Shown here: piece by piece, positions 34,267 to 43,957 of the stretch | Position numbering within the stretch: position 1 is the stretch's first letter | How the letters are laid out: each line of letters begins with the position of its first letter | Source: Jannaschia pagri | GTDB taxonomy: Bacteria > Pseudomonadota > Alphaproteobacteria > Rhodobacterales > Rhodobacteraceae | Assembly (NCBI RefSeq): GCF_019655435.1 | Contig: NZ_BPFH01000001.1 | Coordinates: forward strand, 868,001-932,000 | DNA: 64,000 nt | Direction: 5' to 3' | Notes under the pieces: generated by a model | What the model was told of the DNA's origin: nothing | The model's input: the letters and a program-made list of their open reading frames with translations, nothing else | The model's database searches: none | Program-made: the position numbers and the translations under genes

Positions 34267-35184
34267 ATGGATATCAACGCCCTTACCCTCGCCCTTCGTG
34301 TGGCGGACCTCGGCAGTTTCTCAGCCGTCGCGCGCGAGACGGAGATGAACCCCTCGTCGATCTCCCGCGCTGTGGCTGCGGTGGAGGATCGGCTGGGTAT
34401 CCGGCTGTTCCAACGGACATCGCGCACCCTGTCGCTGACCGCCGAGGGGGAGGCGTACTTGCTGCGCGTCGCCCCATTAGTAGATCAGTTGGAGGACGCG
34501 AGGCGGTCGGCCCAATCCACGCGCGCGCGCCCCGTGGGACACCTGCGCATCACGGCCTCCGTCGCCTATGGAACGGTCCGCCTCATTCCGCTGCTGTCGA
34601 GCCTGCGGGCTGCCGCGCCCGATCTGGAGGTGGAGCTGATCCTATCGGACGCCACGTTGGACATGGTCGCGGAGCGGATCGACCTGGCGGTCCGACTTGC
34701 CCCCGCCCCCGAGGGGGAGCTGATATCGTCCCGTCTCCATGGGACGCGATATCGCGTCGTGGCGACTCCGGACTGGATTGCGCAAAACGGGATGCCGTCT
34801 GGCCCCAGCGATCTGGGTGCCATGGCCTGCCTGCGAGGAACGCTGCCCGGTCATCGGGACGCTTGGACCTTTCGGCGCGACCCGGACGGCCACACCCGGA
34901 CGGTCCCGATCCGCGGGCCGGTTCTGATCTCTAACCCTTTGGCCTTGCGCGATGCAGCGAAGGAGGGGCTCGGCCCCGCTCTCCTGGCGGATTGGCTTAT
35001 CGCGCAGGATCTCCGGGACGGGACGTTGGTTGATGTCCTGCCGGGCCATGACGCGACCGCGACGACGTTCGATACGGCGGCCTGGCTGCTCTACCCGAGC
35101 CGGACCTACCTGCCCGCAAAGGTGCGGGTCGCAATTGACATCTTAAGGACAGCTTCGCGAGGGGAGAGGGCCGCGCGGCGCTAG
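34267..35184 (+). CDS. LysR family transcriptional regulator
   Basis: A 305-residue LysR regulator: N-terminal winged helix-turn-helix (LALRVADLGSFSAVARETEM, then SSISRAVAAVEDRLGIRLFQ, about residues 7-48) and a C-terminal effector domain with VGHLRITASVAYG (about 88-100). It is divergent from the yceI gene across 104 bases and is the likely regulator of yceI and perhaps the SDR behind it, by the usual LysR arrangement. Confidence 0.9.
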   Translation: MDINALTLALRVADLGSFSAVARETEMNPSSISRAVAAVEDRLGIRLFQRTSRTLSLTAEGEAYLLRVAPLVDQLEDARRSAQSTRARPVGHLRITASVAYGTVRLIPLLSSLRAAAPDLEVELILSDATLDMVAERIDLAVRLAPAPEGELISSRLHGTRYRVVATPDWIAQNGMPSGPSDLGAMACLRGTLPGHRDAWTFRRDPDGHTRTVPIRGPVLISNPLALRDAAKEGLGPALLADWLIAQDLRDGTLVDVLPGHDATATTFDTAAWLLYPSRTYLPAKVRVAIDILRTASRGERAARR

Positions 35185-35341
35185 GACAGCAGGCTATGGC
35201 TTTGGCACACGGGGTGTCAGTTCAAGCGGCGCGACGTGACCGCACACCGGATGGACGATGACGTCAGATCCAAGGCCGGCCTGCTAGCCGTTCCCAAACT
35301 GACTGACGGCGCATGCGATCACGCGCCCCAGCACGGACCGC

Positions 35342-36376
35342 TTATGCCGATAGGATCCGGAGGCCAGACGCTTTGTCGAACAGAGCGCGCCGCTCGGGGT
35401 CTGCGCCGAGCGGGACCGGTTTGCCCTTCTCAAAGCCGACCATATCCGTCGTCTTGGCGATGAACGCGACCCCGGACGCCGTCCGACAATGGACCAAGGC
35501 GTATTCGCCCAGGTTTTCGATGAGGTCCGGCACCGCTTCGACCAGGGCGCTGCCCGCCTCCATGGGCCGAAGATGCTCCGGTCGGAGCCCCAGAACATGG
35601 CCGTCGTCAGGCAACAGAGCCGCCCCACCGGGCGTCAGATCCCCTTGGCCGAAGAAGTTCATCTTAGGGCTGCCGATGAAGCCCGCGACGAACATGTTTC
35701 GCGGATTGTGGTATAGGTCCATGGGTGTCCCGACCTGCTCGATATTGCCACCGCGCAGAACGACGATTTTGTCGGCCAGGGTCATGGCCTCCACCTGATC
35801 GTGGGTGACATAGATCATGGTCGTGCCGAGACGTTCATGCAGACGCGCGATCTCAATCCGGGTTTGCACGCGCAGGGCCGCATCAAGGTTGGACAGCGGC
35901 TCATCGAACAAGAACACGTCCGGTTCGCGCACGATGGCCCGCCCAATGGCCACGCGCTGGCGCTGACCGCCGGACAAAGCCCGCGGGGTCCGCTCCAAAA
36001 GCGGCGTGATGTCCAGGATCTCGGCGGCGGCGCGGACCTTTGCGTCGATCTCATCCGGGGGGGTTTTGGCCTGTTTCAAGCCAAACCCCATGTTCTTGTA
36101 GACCGTCATATGGGGGTAGAGCGCGTAGGTCTGGAACACCATGGCCACGCCGCGCTTGGCGGGCGCGACCTCATTGACCACCCGATCACCGATGGACAGC
36201 TCCCCGCCCGAAATCTCCTCAAGGCCAGCGATCATCCGCAAAAGCGTAGACTTCCCGCAGCCCGACGGGCCGACAAAGACCACGAACTCCCCGTCTTCAA
36301 CGTCGAGATCGATGCTCTCGATCACTTGGGTCGCGCCATAGGATTTGGCGATATTGCGAAGCGTCAGTCCTGCCAT
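35342..36376 (-). CDS. smoK: Polyol ABC transporter ATP-binding protein (MalK/UgpC type)
   Basis: A 344-residue ATPase: Walker [10 protein letters not shown] (about residues 36-44), Q loop, signature [14 protein letters not shown] (about 134-147), Walker [13 protein letters not shown] (about 154-165), switch VTHDQVEAM (about 189-197) and a C-terminal TOBE domain to residue 344. It energises the polyol importer formed by the two permeases and binding protein upstream. It overlaps the mannitol dehydrogenase gene by 13 bases and is the last gene of the operon. The name smoK follows the Rhodobacter sphaeroides polyol operon by analogy. Confidence 0.9.
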   Translation of the reverse strand: MAGLTLRNIAKSYGATQVIESIDLDVEDGEFVVFVGPSGCGKSTLLRMIAGLEEISGGELSIGDRVVNEVAPAKRGVAMVFQTYALYPHMTVYKNMGFGLKQAKTPPDEIDAKVRAAAEILDITPLLERTPRALSGGQRQRVAIGRAIVREPDVFLFDEPLSNLDAALRVQTRIEIARLHERLGTTMIYVTHDQVEAMTLADKIVVLRGGNIEQVGTPMDLYHNPRNMFVAGFIGSPKMNFFGQGDLTPGGAALLPDDGHVLGLRPEHLRPMEAGSALVEAVPDLIENLGEYALVHCRTASGVAFIAKTTDMVGFEKGKPVPLGADPERRALFDKASGLRILSA

Positions 36377-37776
36377 TGGTCTTCCATTCTGTGAATTGCG
36401 GACAGGAGTGCGGGTGCAAAGGACGCATAGCGCTTGGGCAAAGCGCCCCAGAGCGTCGGCTCCGACACCAAATCCCCTTCTCGGTCTTTGTTGAGCAGCG
36501 GTTGGAGCCTATCCCAGAGCGGCTCCTGATAGGGGACCTTGGCGGTCCCGGCCTGCGCTTTGCGCGCGAACACCACCCAGGAGGCGATGCAATCATAGCC
36601 CGCGTTGGGTGTCCTGCCCTGGGCCAGACAGGCCTCGATGGTTGGGCAAATGTAGATCCCCATCTTGGCGTAGCCGTCCATGCAGATCCGCTCCAACTGA
36701 TCGGCGATCCCTGGATTCTCGAACCGGCGCGCGATCTCGGCCAGATAGGCCGTGGTGTCAAAGGGGACATGACCGGCCAAACCGGGCAGCACATCCTGCT
36801 CCTCCCAAGCATCGAAATGCGCGCGCAAGGCGGGGTCGCCCATGGCCTGGTCAAAGGTTGAGTACCCCGCCAAAGCGCCCAAATACGCGAGACCGGTGTG
36901 GCCACCATTGAGGATACGGATCTTCGCCTCCTCGAAGGGGTCGACGGTATCGACAACCTGGACGCCGACCCGTGTCAAATCGGGCATCTCGCCGGCAAAA
37001 TGATCCTGCAGCACCCATTGGGTGAAAGACTCCGAATGCACGGGGCTGTCGGCGTGGCGCGGGGCCACTTGGGCAACCTCCTGCGACAGGGCCGCCGTGG
37101 CGCGGGGCGTGATCCGATCCACCATGGAACAGGGAAACCTCACATTGGCACGGACCCATCCCGCCAAATCATCCTGTCCCGCGGCTTCCAGAAAGCTCAG
37201 GAGGGCTGCCTCCAGCACAGTCCCATTGCGGCGGATGTTGTCGCAACACAGCACGGTCAACGGAGCGTCCAAGACAGCGGCACGATGGGCCAAGGCCCGG
37301 GCCAGGAAACCGTAGATCGTCTGAGCGGTGCCCTGCGACAGGTCCCCGGCAACAGCGGGCGCGCCCAGGTCCAGGGTCCAATCATCGCGATAGGAATAGC
37401 CGCTCTCGGTGACCGTGACCGTGGCCGCCGTGACCTTCGGGTCCGCGAACAAATCCAGTGCCGCGCCGAGGTCCTGGGCGGCGTCCACAAAGGCGAGATG
37501 GGACCGGACGACCCGAAACTCCTGCGTGCCGTCCGGCGCGATGGTCTTGAGCGCATAGCCATCCTTCGACTGCGCCGCCTGACGGAAGGCCGCCGACTCC
37601 GAGGCGCGCAGGTTCACCGCCGCAATCCCCCAACGCAAATCTCCCGTCGCCTGCATGTAGTCGTCGAGGTAAACCGCCTGGTGCGCCCGGTGGAACGCGC
37701 CATAGCCGATGTGGACCAGACCAATGGAACAAGCCGCCCGGTCGTAGCCCGTCTTGAAGATCTTGGCGTCAGTCAT
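36364..37776 (-). CDS. mtlK: Mannitol dehydrogenase family protein
   Basis: A 470-residue polyol:NAD+ oxidoreductase of the mannitol/fructuronate dehydrogenase family. The N-terminal Rossmann part has [18 protein letters not shown] (about residues 18-35), and the catalytic K-x4-N-x2-H motif appears as KIRILNGGH (about 292-300). It would oxidise mannitol to fructose or arabinitol to xylulose. Two in-frame ATGs, 37776 and 37782, both lie inside the araC gene end. The clear ribosome site expected for an independent start is missing, which suggests coupling to the regulator gene. Confidence 0.9.
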   Translation of the reverse strand: MTDAKIFKTGYDRAACSIGLVHIGYGAFHRAHQAVYLDDYMQATGDLRWGIAAVNLRASESAAFRQAAQSKDGYALKTIAPDGTQEFRVVRSHLAFVDAAQDLGAALDLFADPKVTAATVTVTESGYSYRDDWTLDLGAPAVAGDLSQGTAQTIYGFLARALAHRAAVLDAPLTVLCCDNIRRNGTVLEAALLSFLEAAGQDDLAGWVRANVRFPCSMVDRITPRATAALSQEVAQVAPRHADSPVHSESFTQWVLQDHFAGEMPDLTRVGVQVVDTVDPFEEAKIRILNGGHTGLAYLGALAGYSTFDQAMGDPALRAHFDAWEEQDVLPGLAGHVPFDTTAYLAEIARRFENPGIADQLERICMDGYAKMGIYICPTIEACLAQGRTPNAGYDCIASWVVFARKAQAGTAKVPYQEPLWDRLQPLLNKDREGDLVSEPTLWGALPKRYASFAPALLSAIHRMEDQWQD

Positions 37777-38668
37777 TGGCATTGGGTCTCTGTGGAAGAA
37801 GTTCGGCCCGCGTCACATCGCGAAAGGCCGAAGGGGTCATGCCCTTCACCTTGAGGAAATGGCGGTTGAAGTTGGCCAAGTTGCGAAACCCGACCTCGTG
37901 ACAGATCGTGGCGATCTTCTCGTCGGTTGCCTGGAGCATCGAACAGGCCTGTCCAATGCGCACCTTGGTCAGGAATTCGGTAAATCGCGTGCCTGTGCGC
38001 TTTTGAAAGTTCCGCGAAAAGGCCGCCGTGCTCATGTGGGCCATCGTCGCCGCCTGCTCCAGGCTCAGGTCCTCGGCGAAATGAGTGGTGATGTGATCCA
38101 CAACATCGGCAATCCGCGTCCGGTTGGCCTGGAAGTTCGGGAAGGCCACATTGTGGTCGGACAGGCGTTTTTGCTGCGGGTGGGCATTCACCGTGAGCAA
38201 AAGGTTCAGGAACTTCAGGATGCGATCCGCCCCCTTGGCATCGCGCACCGCAGCGAAAAGCGTGTGGGCCGTGGACAAGTCGAAATCCACGAATTCCACC
38301 CCGCCAGCGGAGCGCGCCAGCATGTGGTCCAGCGCGCGAAACTCCGGGAAGGCCGCTTTCAGATGCTCAAGGCTGGCCCGGTCGAATTGCACCAACATAT
38401 CGCGCAAAGGCACCGCCTGGGCTTTGCCGATTTCATCGGTCACCCAGTTATGGGGCAAGTTCGGCCCTGTCAGGAAGAGCGCGCCAGGCCGAAACGGACC
38501 GATGTAGTCGCCAACAAAGGCCTTGCCCTGCGTGGCGACGATCAGGTGGAGCTCGTATTCCTCATGGCTGTGCCATCGGCACAGGTCCGTCGGCCACCCA
38601 TGCTCCAGGTAGCGGATCGACTCGGTCGCGCGGTCGACAAATTCGACCTCTGGGGTGAGCAAAGACAT
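37769..38668 (-). CDS. AraC family regulator within the polyol operon
   Basis: A 299-residue regulator with an N-terminal cupin sensor (WHSHEEYELHLIVATQGKAF, about residues 32-51; GPNLPHNWV, about 67-75) and a C-terminal double helix-turn-helix (ADVVDHITTHFAEDLSLEQA then FSRNFQKRTGTRFTEFL, about 187-245; GFRNLANFNRHFLKVKGMTP, about 258-277). It sits inside the operon it probably controls, between the SDR and mannitol dehydrogenase genes. The sensor likely binds the polyol. Confidence 0.9.
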   Translation of the reverse strand: MSLLTPEVEFVDRATESIRYLEHGWPTDLCRWHSHEEYELHLIVATQGKAFVGDYIGPFRPGALFLTGPNLPHNWVTDEIGKAQAVPLRDMLVQFDRASLEHLKAAFPEFRALDHMLARSAGGVEFVDFDLSTAHTLFAAVRDAKGADRILKFLNLLLTVNAHPQQKRLSDHNVAFPNFQANRTRIADVVDHITTHFAEDLSLEQAATMAHMSTAAFSRNFQKRTGTRFTEFLTKVRIGQACSMLQATDEKIATICHEVGFRNLANFNRHFLKVKGMTPSAFRDVTRAELLPQRPNAND

Positions 38669-38673
38669 GGCCG

Positions 38674-39435
38674 CTACCTCAAGACGTTGCCGCCATCGAC
38701 GCTCAGCGTCTGGGCGGTGACGTAGTCGGACTGCGCGCAGGCCAGGAACACGGCGACCCGGGCCACGTCCCGGGGGTGGCCCATGTACCCAAGGGGCACC
38801 GCCTCACCGACTTCGCGCTTTTTCTGGCCGGGGGCCTTGCCTTCGAACTTGGCGAACAGACCATCGACCGTGGCCCACATCGGCGTGTCGATGACACCTG
38901 GAGAAATCGCATTCACGCGGATCTTGTGGGGCGCCAGCGCCAGTGCGGCGGATTGGGTGTAGCTAATGACAGCCGCCTTAGTGGCGCAGTAATGGGCGAC
39001 CAGCGCCTCGCCGCGATGAGCCGCCTGACTGGCCATGTTGATGATAGAGCCGGACTTGCCTGCCGCAACCATCGACGCCGCCGCCGCTTGCATCAGCGCA
39101 TACATCGCGCGCACGTTCAGGCCGAACAGCCGGTCATATTGCGACAGATCTGCCTGCAACACATTTCCCATGTCGAAAAGCGCGGCGTTGTTGACGAAGA
39201 CGTCCGGCTGAGCCGCATCAATCCAGTCGCGACAGTCTTGCAGCCCCTCGGACGATAGCAGGTCGAAGGCCCGATGCTCGGCTGGACACGCACCGGCGAA
39301 GGACTCGCCCACATCAGTAGTGAGGACGCGCGCGCCCAGTTGGGCGTAGTGTTCGGCAATCGCGATCCCAATGCCGCCATTGGCCCCTGTGACGATACAG
39401 GTCTTACCGGTCAAATCGGTGGGGGCTGCGCTCAT
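38674..39435 (-). CDS. SDR polyol dehydrogenase (sorbitol dehydrogenase-like)
   Basis: A 253-residue SDR: TGANGGIGIAIA (about residues 16-27), NNAALFDMGN (about 81-90), Ser in INMASQAAHRGE (about 131-142), YCATKAAV (about 147-154), and VDGGNVLR at the end. The overlap with the permease gene (ATGA) and its operon suggest it acts as a sorbitol or galactitol dehydrogenase like SmoS, giving fructose or tagatose. This is inference from position; the fold alone does not fix the substrate. Confidence 0.82.
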   Translation of the reverse strand: MSAAPTDLTGKTCIVTGANGGIGIAIAEHYAQLGARVLTTDVGESFAGACPAEHRAFDLLSSEGLQDCRDWIDAAQPDVFVNNAALFDMGNVLQADLSQYDRLFGLNVRAMYALMQAAAASMVAAGKSGSIINMASQAAHRGEALVAHYCATKAAVISYTQSAALALAPHKIRVNAISPGVIDTPMWATVDGLFAKFEGKAPGQKKREVGEAVPLGYMGHPRDVARVAVFLACAQSDYVTAQTLSVDGGNVLR

Positions 39436-40268
39436 TTTACGGCTCCGAAGGTGAGGCCCTGGACAAGCTGCTTTTGGCAGAACCACCCCAGGACAATGAT
39501 CGGACCGACGGCTGCGGTGGACACGGCGGACAGGCGGCCGAAGAACAATCCTTCGGGCGCGCGGTTGCCCTCGATCAGCTTGGACAGGGTCGCAGCATCG
39601 GTGGTCGTCAGGCGCACGGTCCAATAGGCTTCGTTCCAGCAGAAGATGAAGCACAGCAGCGCGGTGGACGCGACGCCGCCCCAGGCCAGCGGGATCAGGA
39701 TGTCCTTGATCTCGCCCCAGGTGGAGACGCCGTCCATCTGACCCGCCTCGATGATCTCCTTCGGGATCTCCTTGAAGTAGGTGAACAACATCCAGATCAC
39801 GATGGGCAGGTTGATGAGGCTGAGCACCAGGATGATCAGGAAATGGGTGTCGAAGATCCCTAGGAAGTTCTTCGTAAGGAATGTCATCGGATAGAGAACC
39901 GCAGCCGCCGGCAGCATTTTGGTCGACAGCATCCACATCAGCACATCCTTGGTGTGACGGCTGGGGTTGAAGGCCATGGCGTAGGCGGCAGGCACGCCGA
40001 CAACCAGCGTGAAAATCGTGGCGAAGACCGAGGTGATGACCGAGTTGATGGCAAAGCGCCAATAGTCGTAGTTCTCGGTCATGTTCAGATAGTTTTCCAA
40101 CGTCGGCTGGAAGACGATCAGGTTCTCGGGCTTCACCGCATCGGCGTCGGTCTTGAAGCTGGTCAGGACCATCCAGAAGATCGGGAAGAAGAAGATCAGC
40201 GCCACGACCCAGGCCAAGACCGGCCACGCGATTTTGCTGAATTTGGAATGCTGTGCAACGGCGGCCAT
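39432..40268 (-). CDS. Polyol ABC transporter permease (second)
   Basis: A 278-residue MalG-type permease with six membrane helices. The N-terminal helix is at about 13-32 and the cytoplasmic EAA loop is EIIEAGQMDGVSTWGEIKDI (about 165-184). It ends at FGAVK, overlapping the SDR gene. It pairs with the permease encoded four bases upstream and with the ATPase at the operon end. Confidence 0.9.
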   Translation of the reverse strand: MAAVAQHSKFSKIAWPVLAWVVALIFFFPIFWMVLTSFKTDADAVKPENLIVFQPTLENYLNMTENYDYWRFAINSVITSVFATIFTLVVGVPAAYAMAFNPSRHTKDVLMWMLSTKMLPAAAVLYPMTFLTKNFLGIFDTHFLIILVLSLINLPIVIWMLFTYFKEIPKEIIEAGQMDGVSTWGEIKDILIPLAWGGVASTALLCFIFCWNEAYWTVRLTTTDAATLSKLIEGNRAPEGLFFGRLSAVSTAAVGPIIVLGWFCQKQLVQGLTFGAVK

Positions 40269-40272
40269 GGTC

Positions 40273-41211
40273 TCAGTCCATCAGGGTCTTGCCGATCATC
40301 CGCAGCAGGAAGATGGCAACGATGTTTGCAAGGATGACGGCGAAGATGCCCGTGGCGCTGGCGGCGCCGATGTTGTTGGTGGCGAATTCGCCGATCAGAT
40401 AGGGCAGGTTCTTATTGCCATTGCCGCGACTGACGATCTCGATCTCGGCATAGAGCGACAGGTGGAAAATCGCTTGGATCATCACGACGATGGCGATGGG
40501 CCGCCCCAGGTGCGGCAGGGTCAGGTTGCGGAACTGGGACCAGGCGTTGGCGCCGTCGAGAATGGCGGCTTCTTTCTGCTGTTGGTCCTCGGATTGCAGC
40601 GAGGTCATGAAGATCAGGATCGCGAACGGCGTCCACTGCCAGGTCACCATGAGGATGACTGCATAGGCCGAGGTCTGCGTCGCGCGGAACGAGATCGGCG
40701 CGAGGTCGGGCCAGAGGGAAAAGAACGCCCCCAAGAACGGCAAATCCCGGAGCCCGGCAAGGATTTCGTTGATCCCCGCCACAGCCAAACCCTGGAGACC
40801 CAACACTGGGTCGAGGATCATGTTGATCCAAAGCACGGCATTCACCGCAGGCATGACGAAGAACGGCGAGATGAGCAGCACGCGGACGATCCCTCGTCCA
40901 GGAAAACTGCGATTGATCAGGACCGCGATGGCCAAACCCAGGGTCACCGTTAGGATGATGATCGAACAGACGATGAAGACCGAGTTGTAGATGGCCAGCC
41001 AGAAGCCATCGTTGTTCCACACGAACTGGTAGTTGCCAAAGCCCCGCCAGTTTTCCAGCGATGGCGTCGTCCATTCCGGGCGCCGCAAGCTGTTGAGAAC
41101 GTAGCGGATGAACGAAAAGAACAGCGTCATCCCCAAGGGCACCAGCATCCAAACCAAAAGCAGCAGGACTGCGGGCGTTTGGAGCAGACGGGGCATCGTG
41201 CGGTTGGACAT
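40273..41211 (-). CDS. Polyol ABC transporter permease (first)
   Basis: A 312-residue MalF-type permease with about six membrane helices beginning at residue 11 (AVLLLLVWMLVPLGMTLFF region). The EAA-like loop is KEAAILDGANAWSQFRNLTL (about 214-233). It follows the binding protein gene after 119 bases that include a stem-loop, and precedes the second permease by four bases. Confidence 0.9.
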   Translation of the reverse strand: MSNRTMPRLLQTPAVLLLLVWMLVPLGMTLFFSFIRYVLNSLRRPEWTTPSLENWRGFGNYQFVWNNDGFWLAIYNSVFIVCSIIILTVTLGLAIAVLINRSFPGRGIVRVLLISPFFVMPAVNAVLWINMILDPVLGLQGLAVAGINEILAGLRDLPFLGAFFSLWPDLAPISFRATQTSAYAVILMVTWQWTPFAILIFMTSLQSEDQQQKEAAILDGANAWSQFRNLTLPHLGRPIAIVVMIQAIFHLSLYAEIEIVSRGNGNKNLPYLIGEFATNNIGAASATGIFAVILANIVAIFLLRMIGKTLMD

Positions 41212-41290
41212 GGAAGGGGATCCTCGGACCGTCAGGATAAACGTCCTGACCCGATGCAGCTGGCACGGGCCTCAGCGAACGGACGGGGTT

Positions 41291-41315
41291 GCCGAGGGGA
41301 GCGTGCCCCCTCGGC
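41291..41315 (-). other. Stem-loop between polyol binding protein and permease genes
   Basis: GCCGAGGGG (41291-41299) pairs perfectly with CCCCTCGGC (41307-41315) around a seven-base loop, starting 15 bases after the binding-protein stop. No T-run follows, so it is more likely to protect the upstream mRNA from 3' decay or weaken transcription than to end it. Confidence 0.65.
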
Positions 41316-41330
41316 GCTCAGCCGTACGGC

Positions 41331-42620
41331 TTAGTAGTAGCCCGCCTCGGACATGATGGCGTCCGCTGCGGATTGCGCGTCGGCCAGGGCCTCTTCCACG
41401 GTCTTGGCACCGGACAGGGCTGCGGCCATTTCCTGCGCGACGGCAGAGCCGACCTGCGGGAATTCCGGGATCGCGGCGAACTGGACACCCACATAGGGCT
41501 TCAGGTCGGTCGCTTCTGGCGCGGCGGATTCGATGGCGGCCATCTCGGCGTCAGCAAAGCCAGCGACGGCCTTGAACTCGTCATAGGCGTAGGTCGATGC
41601 GCGCGTGCCGGTGGGCACGGAGCCCCAGCCGAACTCAGGGTGGTTGGCGACGGCCTGGATGTAGTCCTTGGAGGTGGCCCATTCGATAAAGTCAGCCGCG
41701 GCCTCGGCGTTGGGGGACCCGGCAGGGATCGCCATGGCCCAAGCCCAGAGCCAGTTTGCCCCGACCGGGTTTCCGGCATTGGGCGATTGGGCATAGGCAA
41801 CACCGTCAACCTCTAGGAAGGAGGCCGCAATGGTGGCGTCGATCCACATCCCGCACTTGCCTTCGTTATAGAGGGCGAGGATCTCGTTGAAGGAGTTCCC
41901 TTCCGATCCCGGGGGGCCGTAGGTGCCCAGCAGATCCACGTAGAACTCGATAGCGGCCTTCCATGCGTCACTGTCGAGTTGCGGGCGGAAATCCGCATCG
42001 AACCAGGCGCCGCCGAAGCTGTTCACCATGGTGGTGATAAAGGCCATGTTGTCGCCCCAGCCTGGCTTGCCGCGCAAGCACACGCCGTAGACCTCGTCAG
42101 GGTTGTGGATCGCAGCGGCGGCGGCCTTGATGTTGTCCCAGCTATCGTTGTCGGAGATGGTGACGCCGGCCGCGTCGGTCAGATCCTTGCGATACATCAC
42201 CATCGAAGATTCGCCGTAGAAGGGCGCGGCATAGAGCGTGCCTTCGTGGGACAGGCCATTGCGGATCGCGGGCAGCATGTCATCGATGTCGTACTCGGCG
42301 CCGAACTCCAGCGCTTCGATCCAACCCGCAGCACCCCAGATCGGGGCTTCCTGCATACCGATGTTGATGATGTCGTACTCGCCGCCACCCGTTGCGGTGT
42401 CGGAGGTCACCTGTTCCCGCAGGACACCTTCTTCCAGGGATACCCAGTTCAGAGCGACGCCGGTTTCTGCGGTATAGGCCTCGGCGACGGTCTGCATGTT
42501 GATCATGTGGCCGTTGTTCACGATGGCGATGGTCAGCTCGGTCGCATGGCCGTCAGCCATCGCCCCAGAGGTCACACCAACGGCCGCCAGCGCGAGGGCT
42601 GACACAGTCATTTTCTTCAT
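41331..42620 (-). CDS. smoE: Polyol ABC transporter substrate-binding protein
   Basis: A 429-residue family 1 solute-binding protein. Signal peptide to about residue 22 (ALAAVGVTSGAMA|DG), then TELTIAIVNNGHMINM, and in the C-lobe GANWLWAWAMAIPAGSPNAE (about 284-303), which matches mannitol/sorbitol-binding proteins of the SmoE type. GGGAGGAAA precedes the ATG. It is the first gene of the polyol operon, downstream of an extended palindrome at 42663-42695. Confidence 0.9.
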   Translation of the reverse strand: MKKMTVSALALAAVGVTSGAMADGHATELTIAIVNNGHMINMQTVAEAYTAETGVALNWVSLEEGVLREQVTSDTATGGGEYDIINIGMQEAPIWGAAGWIEALEFGAEYDIDDMLPAIRNGLSHEGTLYAAPFYGESSMVMYRKDLTDAAGVTISDNDSWDNIKAAAAAIHNPDEVYGVCLRGKPGWGDNMAFITTMVNSFGGAWFDADFRPQLDSDAWKAAIEFYVDLLGTYGPPGSEGNSFNEILALYNEGKCGMWIDATIAASFLEVDGVAYAQSPNAGNPVGANWLWAWAMAIPAGSPNAEAAADFIEWATSKDYIQAVANHPEFGWGSVPTGTRASTYAYDEFKAVAGFADAEMAAIESAAPEATDLKPYVGVQFAAIPEFPQVGSAVAQEMAAALSGAKTVEEALADAQSAADAIMSEAGYY

Positions 42621-42662
42621 AATTTCCTCCCGGTTGGCAGGCGTTTGGCCTGCACATGCCGT

Positions 42663-42695
42663 CTAGAAAGCGATGAAATATTCATCTTCTCTAGT
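42663..42695. promoter_or_regulatory. Extended palindrome upstream of polyol operon
   Basis: The core GATGAAATATTCATC (42672-42686) is GATGAA and TTCATC around three bases. The symmetry extends imperfectly outward to CTAGA on the left and TCTAG on the right. It ends about 43 bases before the smoE ATG, in an AT-rich stretch. A binding site for a polyol-operon regulator is likely; AraC proteins more often bind direct repeats, so the true ligand is open. Confidence 0.5.
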
Positions 42696-42780
42696 ACGAT
42701 CTTCGCTGGGAATAATACAAATTCGACGTCTTTTTCAGGCATTTTGCAAATTAGGCCCGGAAAAGTACATCTCTGTTGGA

Positions 42781-43815
42781 TCAGGTTGTGTCCCCGACGA
42801 CCAAGTCAGCCGCAAGGACGTGGGCCCTCTCAGGCCCTGCAACGGCCCCAGCCACGAACCGCGCAGCCTGGGCACCAATCTCGTACCGTGGGGTTCGGGT
42901 GGTGGTTATCTGCCGGGGCAGAGCATCTAGAAACGGCAGCCCGTTGAACCCCGCCAAGGCGACATCTTCGGGAACGGAGACACCGGCAGCCAGGCAGTGC
43001 ATCAACCCTCCGGCAGCCAAATCATCGTTTGAGAAATAGATCGCATCGCACTCCGGCGCCTGGGTCAAACACGCCTCCGTCAAGGCACGGCCCAGCGGCA
43101 TGGAGGAGGCCGCGTCCGCGATCCGCTCGTTCACAATGCGCGCCCCGCCCGCCTGGAGCGTTGCCTTCAAGGCGCCGTAGCGCTTGGCCGCCCGCAGATC
43201 CCCGCCGCCCTGGCTGCCCAGGTAGGCAATGTTGCGATATCCACGCGACAACAGGTGCTCGGCCATCTCCGTCCCTGCCGCTTGCTGAGAAATCCCGAAG
43301 GAGGCCGAGATCGCCGGTCCTTCCACGTCCATGATCTCGGCCACGCGCACCTCGGTCTGGGCCACGGCCCGGCGGACCGCGTCAGAGTGCTCCAAACCGG
43401 GTAAGATCAGACCACAGGTCTGCCAAGCCAGCATGTCGCGGACCAGCGTCTCTTCTTCGGCTTCCGAATACTCGGTCACGCCAAAGATGGGCCGCATGTT
43501 CAACTGCGCCAGCGCGTCGTTGATCCCGCCAAGGACGTCTGTGAACACGGTATTTTTCAAGGTCGGCAGGATGACCCCAACCATGTTGTTTTTCATACCG
43601 CGCTGGACCGACGCCAAGCGGTTGTGGATGTATCCCAGATCCGCGACGGCGTCGGCCACCCGCTTCTTAACGTCTTGGGACACATAGCCTTCGCCCCGCA
43701 AAACACGACTCACCGTCATCTGACTGACGCCCGCCGCGCCTGCCACGTCATGCATGGTTGGACGCGCTGGTTTGCCCCCCTGCGACGCGGCTTTGCTGGA
43801 CGTCGATCTGGCCAC
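42781..43815 (-). CDS. LacI family repressor of the sugar-acid operon
   Basis: A 344-residue LacI/GalR regulator with its helix-turn-helix at TMHDVAGAAGVSQMTVSRVL (about residues 20-39) and a periplasmic-binding-protein-like effector domain starting NNMVGVILPTLKN. The GTG at 43815 is chosen because GGAGAG lies five bases before it. The longer frame from ATG 43854 would run through the nearer operator. The gene is divergent from the transport-catabolism operon, with two TTTACGTAAAC-type sites in between. Confidence 0.88.
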   Translation of the reverse strand: MARSTSSKAASQGGKPARPTMHDVAGAAGVSQMTVSRVLRGEGYVSQDVKKRVADAVADLGYIHNRLASVQRGMKNNMVGVILPTLKNTVFTDVLGGINDALAQLNMRPIFGVTEYSEAEEETLVRDMLAWQTCGLILPGLEHSDAVRRAVAQTEVRVAEIMDVEGPAISASFGISQQAAGTEMAEHLLSRGYRNIAYLGSQGGGDLRAAKRYGALKATLQAGGARIVNERIADAASSMPLGRALTEACLTQAPECDAIYFSNDDLAAGGLMHCLAAGVSVPEDVALAGFNGLPFLDALPRQITTTRTPRYEIGAQAARFVAGAVAGPERAHVLAADLVVGDTT

Positions 43816-43837
43816 CCGAACTCTCCATGTTGACTTC

Positions 43838-43853
43838 TGTTTACGTAACCACA
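43838..43853. promoter_or_regulatory. LacI-type operator, proximal to the repressor gene
   Basis: TGTTTACGTAACCACA, an imperfect copy of the palindrome found 34 bases away, centred on ACGT. It lies just upstream of the repressor start and would allow autoregulation. Confidence 0.65.
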
Positions 43854-43871
43854 TATCCCCTTTGTACTACC

Positions 43872-43887
43872 TGTTTACGTAAACACA
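43872..43887. promoter_or_regulatory. LacI-type operator, proximal to the transporter operon
   Basis: TGTTTACGTAAACACA contains the perfect palindrome TGTTTACGTAAACA with the central CG typical of LacI-family operators. It lies about 70 bases before the binding-protein gene. Two sites 34 bases apart (about three helical turns) would permit cooperative binding or a short loop. Confidence 0.7.
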
Positions 43888-43957
43888 TCTCGGGAAAGAT
43901 GGACGCAGACAGGCCGGGACGGCGGGCCCCAAGCCCCGTCAGGTCAGGGAGGACCAC

